A stretch of DNA of 16,445 bases from Bacteriovoracaceae bacterium (GTDB lineage Bacteria > Bdellovibrionota > Bacteriovoracia > Bacteriovoracales > Bacteriovoracaceae). Positions 13,938 to 16,445 of this stretch are shown piece after piece. Under the pieces are notes generated by a model. It was given only the letters and a program-made list of their open reading frames with translations, was not told where the DNA came from and searched no databases. The stretch's first letter is position 1. Each line of letters starts with the position of its first letter. Where the stretch lies: NCBI GenBank assembly GCA_947448095.1, contig CANFNN010000029.1:1-16445 (forward strand), in the 5' to 3' direction. The position numbers were made by a program, and so were the translations under genes.

Positions 13938-15247
13938 TGAAAAAAATTTTATTTTCTTTAGCCTTATTGTCTTTGGCTTCACAAACTCCAGCTGCGGTTA
14001 AAATTGAAGAAGAGCTTTTTATCATTGGTCAAAAACCAGAGATTATTAAAGAACTCATAACTTCAGGCTCAGTTGAAATCGATCACGTGACTTCTGAAGG
14101 ATTTGAACTTTATGGCCGAAAAGGTTTAAGTCAGTATCTAAACTCGAAAAATATTGTTCACTTTGATATGAAGGCAATTAATAAAATTGCTTTGGCCGAT
14201 TACCCTAGCCACGCCCAGATCACAGCGAAGCTTCAGGCAGCTGCTGCAAAAAATCCCTCTATTATGAAACTTATCTCAATCGGTAAATCCGTGAAAGGTA
14301 AGGATCTTTGGGTCATGAAAATCTCTGACAACGTGAATGTTGATGAAGTTGAACCAGAATTCAAATATATCTCTTCTATGCATGGGGATGAAATCACAGG
14401 TCGTGAAATGACTGTGAGCCTGATTGAAGAAATGGGTGCGAAATATGGTTCAGATTCAGAAATTACTGAACTCGTAAATAACTCTGAAATCTACATCATG
14501 CCTTCTATGAACCCAGATGGTTCTGAGAAAAAACAACGTGCGAACGCTAACAGTATTGATCTTAACCGCAATTTTCCTGAGCTAAGTGCTAATGGAAGTG
14601 CGACTGCCGGTATTGAAATTGAAAACCAGCAAGTCATGAAGTTTCAAGCGGGGAGAAAGTTCTCTTTATCTGCTAACTTTCATGGTGGAACAATCGTTGC
14701 AAATTACCCATGGGATTCAACTTATGACCGTCACCCTTTGGATGGTTTAGTTCAGGAGCTATCTTTAAGCTATGCTGAACATAATCCGGAAATGAGAAGC
14801 TCAACAGAGTTTACTCACGGGATCACTAATGGTGCTGATTGGTACGTGGTTAAGGGCGGGATGCAAGATTGGAGCTGCTTTTTCTACAATGATCTTCAGA
14901 TCACTCTTGAAGTTTCACACACCAAATGGCCAAGCTACAGCGATATTCCTGGTTTCTACGCCAGCAACCGCGATTCGATGATCAACTACATGAAACAAGT
15001 TCACAGAGGAGCAGGATTTAAAATCAAGCGTCCGAATATTTCTGGAACTGTTTCTATTAAGCAATTATCTCCAGTGAAAACGGATATGGGCTCTTATGCT
15101 TTTAGTTCTTCTGAATATTATAAAGTGTTGCCTGAAGGTCAGTATTCTTACACTTTGACTGAGAAAAATAAGGTTGCCAAAGAAATCACTGTTTTCATCG
15201 AGCGTGATAAAGTGTTTTCAAATGGTAACTATACTGTTGTTGAATAA
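13937..15247 (+). CDS. Secreted M14-family zinc carboxypeptidase (carboxypeptidase D/N-like)
   Basis: Zinc exopeptidase removing C-terminal residues from peptides, exported across the inner membrane. The signal peptide is residues 1-19 or 20 (cleavage near PAA-V). A propeptide-like domain follows (about 22-85). The peptidase domain (about 90-360) shows zinc ligands His149/Glu152 in HGDEITGRE (149-157), NPDG (192-195), DLNRNFP (208-214) with Asn210-Arg211, third zinc ligand His249 in NFHGG, NGADWYVVKGGMQDW (298-312) and catalytic Glu325 in TLEVSHTKWP. The C-terminal 70 residues (about 367-436) look like the transthyretin-like domain that follows the catalytic unit in CPD/CPN enzymes (SGTVS, LPEGQYSYTL). 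The catalytic set is complete. Release into the periplasm or outside would fit turnover of host or environmental peptides. Stop codon abuts that of the EVE gene. Confidence 0.93.
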   Translation: MKKILFSLALLSLASQTPAAVKIEEELFIIGQKPEIIKELITSGSVEIDHVTSEGFELYGRKGLSQYLNSKNIVHFDMKAINKIALADYPSHAQITAKLQAAAAKNPSIMKLISIGKSVKGKDLWVMKISDNVNVDEVEPEFKYISSMHGDEITGREMTVSLIEEMGAKYGSDSEITELVNNSEIYIMPSMNPDGSEKKQRANANSIDLNRNFPELSANGSATAGIEIENQQVMKFQAGRKFSLSANFHGGTIVANYPWDSTYDRHPLDGLVQELSLSYAEHNPEMRSSTEFTHGITNGADWYVVKGGMQDWSCFFYNDLQITLEVSHTKWPSYSDIPGFYASNRDSMINYMKQVHRGAGFKIKRPNISGTVSIKQLSPVKTDMGSYAFSSSEYYKVLPEGQYSYTLTEKNKVAKEITVFIERDKVFSNGNYTVVE

Positions 15248-15709
15248 TTAGTTTCCAAGCTTCGTAATAAATTCAAATTCTTTAGCGGTAACCGGCAAAA
15301 TTGAAAGCCGGTTACCCTTTTGCATCAAGCGCATTTCGGATAGTTCTTTTTGCGATTTTAATTCTTCTAGCGATATAAACTTTTTCAAATCTTTTTCAAA
15401 AGTCACATCAACGAGAAACCAGCGTGGAGCTTCTACTGTGGCCTTAGGGTCATAATATTCAGATTTTTTATCAAACTGGGTGGAATCTGGGTAAGGCCTG
15501 GAGCTAACACGAGCGATTCCTCCGACGCCTGGAATATCACAGCTAGAGTGGTAGAACAGGATCAGATCGTTGACCTGCATCTCGTCTCGCATAAAATTTC
15601 GGGCCTGATAGTTTCTGACTCCATTCCAGGGCTCAGTTTTTTTTGGACGTGATTTCAAGTCCTGAAAGGAGAAAACATCGGGTTCGGATTTCATTAGCCA
15701 GTATTTCAT
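15248..15709 (-). CDS. EVE domain protein
   Basis: The 153 residues are a complete single EVE domain, a PUA/YTH-like fold associated with binding of modified bases in nucleic acids; the bacterial members' substrates are mostly unknown. Motifs are MKYWLMKSEPDVFSF (1-15), PWNGVRNYQARNFMR (27-41), DLILFYHSSCDIPGVGGIA (48-66), YYDPKA (85-90), PRWFLVDVTF (95-104) and KGNRLSILPVT (131-141), all typical of the family. SD TAGGAGA lies directly before the ATG. It is convergent with the M14 gene with zero bases between stop codons (TAATTA), and divergent from the lipoprotein gene. No restriction or defence genes sit beside it, so the context does not suggest a defence role. Confidence 0.93.
   Translation of the reverse strand: MKYWLMKSEPDVFSFQDLKSRPKKTEPWNGVRNYQARNFMRDEMQVNDLILFYHSSCDIPGVGGIARVSSRPYPDSTQFDKKSEYYDPKATVEAPRWFLVDVTFEKDLKKFISLEELKSQKELSEMRLMQKGNRLSILPVTAKEFEFITKLGN
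15287..15316. terminator. Perfect 10-bp inverted repeat inside the 3' end of the EVE gene (candidate terminator for the M14 transcript)
   Basis: GGTAACCGGC (15287-15296), 10-nt loop, GCCGGTTACC (15307-15316) form a GC-rich perfect stem. It lies 40 nt after the M14 stop and is followed on the plus strand by CTTTTG, a short T-run. On the minus strand no T-run follows, so any termination should favour plus-strand transcripts. The repeat encodes the conserved GNRLSILPVT part of EVE, so coding constraint contributes. Confidence 0.45.
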
Positions 15710-15714
15710 TCTCC

Positions 15715-15720
15715 TATAAT
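15715..15720 (+). promoter_or_regulatory. Consensus -10 box for the lipoprotein gene
   Basis: TATAAT is a perfect -10 on the plus strand and overlaps the SD region of the divergent EVE gene. The best -35 candidate is TTAGCC (15694-15699) at a short 15-nt spacing, so the promoter is uncertain. The predicted start near 15727 gives a leader of about 62 nt. Confidence 0.35.
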
Positions 15721-15752
15721 GTACAAAACGACTCAGGAAATCAAGTTTTGTC

Positions 15753-15784
15753 TCCCGTCTCCGAGAAGCCTATTGGAGAGGGGA
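15753..15784 (+). promoter_or_regulatory. Leader hairpin covering the lipoprotein gene's ribosome-binding site
   Basis: TCTCC (15758-15762) pairs with GGAGA (15775-15779). After a G-G mismatch, TCCC (15753-15756) pairs with GGGA (15781-15784), giving 9 bp around a 12-nt loop. The right arm holds the purine-rich SD (GGAGAGGGG) that serves the ATG at 15789. Plausible but short. Confidence 0.35.
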
Positions 15785-15788
15785 ATAT

Positions 15789-16445
15789 ATGAAAACTTTT
15801 GTCTTATTATCAGTGCTGGTTCTAGCTAGTTGTTCGCATGTAACACCTACTCCTAGGGTTGCCATGGAACTTCCCTTTGCTCCTGAACTCGTTGAAGAGA
15901 TGCAAAAGATGGCCTCCCGCGATCCCGCCAGCCTTGAGTCAAGCAGTGCAGAGACTAAATCTCCTCGGCGGGTTTATTTCACGGCACTCTACCATCAGTA
16001 CTTATCTCTGAGTGATCATTTGGGTGTAGAAGCTGAACTCACAACTTGTCCTCAATTTCATCATGATAAGATCGAAACCGATGCGGTCGTTATTCCAAAG
16101 TTTTCAAGATTCAAAAGAAACGGAGTGGCCACGGCCTCTAAAGACTTTTTTCCTGAACTCGCCTTTAATAAAAACTTTTCTCTCAAAGATCATCAAGCCG
16201 AGATGCGCACTGAGATCAGTGCTTTATGTGAAGAGGGGACTAGCGACAATTATTATAAATTTGATAATCTAGTCACTCATTATGCGACAAAAAAATCTTT
16301 TCATTCTCGCCCTGATTCTATGAAATCAGTTTTAAAGATTCCTGTTTTTGCTAACTACTACTTATTAAAAATGATCCAGTCTCCTCATACAGTGACCTTC
16401 GTCCATCCTGGGGAGAAGCACGTGATCTTAATGACTCAAACCCAC
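15789..16445 (+). CDS. Lipoprotein of unknown function (runs off the right edge)
   Basis: An open frame of 219 codons continues to the end of the window without a stop. The N-terminus MKTFVLLSVLVLASC is a lipoprotein signal with lipobox LASC, and Cys15 is the lipidation site. The mature part has a Ser/Pro/Glu-rich linker (about 40-60), then a probably globular region containing RVYFTALYHQYLSLSDHLGV (61-80), TTCPQFHHDKIETDAVVIP and EISALCEEG. The two mature cysteines in these last segments could form a disulfide. No family is recognised. AGAGGGG-type SD is 5 nt from the ATG. Secretion and lipobox are visible; any role is unknown. Confidence 0.8.
   Translation, partial: MKTFVLLSVLVLASCSHVTPTPRVAMELPFAPELVEEMQKMASRDPASLESSSAETKSPRRVYFTALYHQYLSLSDHLGVEAELTTCPQFHHDKIETDAVVIPKFSRFKRNGVATASKDFFPELAFNKNFSLKDHQAEMRTEISALCEEGTSDNYYKFDNLVTHYATKKSFHSRPDSMKSVLKIPVFANYYLLKMIQSPHTVTFVHPGEKHVILMTQTH

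Noticed and set aside
15248..15709. EVE domain protein as part of a defence or restriction island
   Set aside because: EVE domains occur in some modification-dependent systems, but here it is a single-domain protein among housekeeping and envelope genes with no nuclease nearby.
16063..16272. 69-codon plus-strand open frame in the lipoprotein gene
   Set aside because: Different frame from the lipoprotein, whose frame is open from its lipobox start to the window end; no independent evidence.

Overview
The window looks like a chromosomal segment from a Bdellovibrionota / deltaproteobacterial-type bacterium, most plausibly a Bacteriovorax/Peredibacter relative. That placement is inferred from overall protein character, moderate-to-low GC, tight gene packing and the Gram-negative outer-membrane genes (BamB, beta-barrels, lipoproteins). 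It is not proven. No mobile element, tRNA, rRNA or CRISPR array is visible. No gap exceeds 300 bases; the largest is 151-377 (227 bp).

Layout. (1) 1-150, minus: the first 50 codons of ribosomal protein S4 (rpsD), with a good promoter and an overlapping dyad. (2) 378-581, plus: a 67-residue single-span membrane protein of unknown function. (3) 587-4947, minus: a five-gene transcription unit, read as degenerate tyrosine recombinase > ribD > ribE > ribBA > ribH. It gives the complete riboflavin pathway except the phosphatase step. (4) 5020-6977, plus: an ABC-F ATPase overlapping a stand-alone cyclic-nucleotide-binding-fold protein. (5) 7149-10723, plus: rnc-era-der, an RNA-processing and ribosome-assembly operon. 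Der carries a roughly 115-residue acidic insertion in its second G domain. (6) 10713-11996, minus: two exported beta-barrel-like proteins. (7) 12092-13848, plus: a YfgM-like membrane TPR protein and the BamB lipoprotein, which serve the periplasm and BAM complex. (8) 13937-15247, plus: a secreted M14 zinc carboxypeptidase. (9) 15248-15709, minus: an EVE-domain protein. (10) 15789-16445, plus: the start of an unrecognised lipoprotein.

The protein genes are mostly housekeeping. The less ordinary content is in two places. First, proteins: the Der insertion, a Xer-like protein missing most catalytic residues at the head of the riboflavin operon, an RNase III with a shortened dsRNA-binding domain, and a CNB-only protein coupled to an ABC-F factor. 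Second, non-coding structure: a long hairpin that buries the ribosome-binding site of the M14 gene, two mutually exclusive hairpins in the rnc leader, and divergent promoters sharing a -35 box. All three convergent gene pairs have stop codons overlapping, abutting or 5 bp apart, and each has a perfect inverted repeat at the junction instead of a textbook terminator.

Functionally the window links translation and ribosome assembly (S4, ABC-F, RNase III, Era, Der), flavin cofactor supply, and outer-membrane biogenesis (YfgM-like, BamB, two barrels). In E. coli yfgM-bamB-der are contiguous. Here the same genes are close together but split by the inverted barrel pair.
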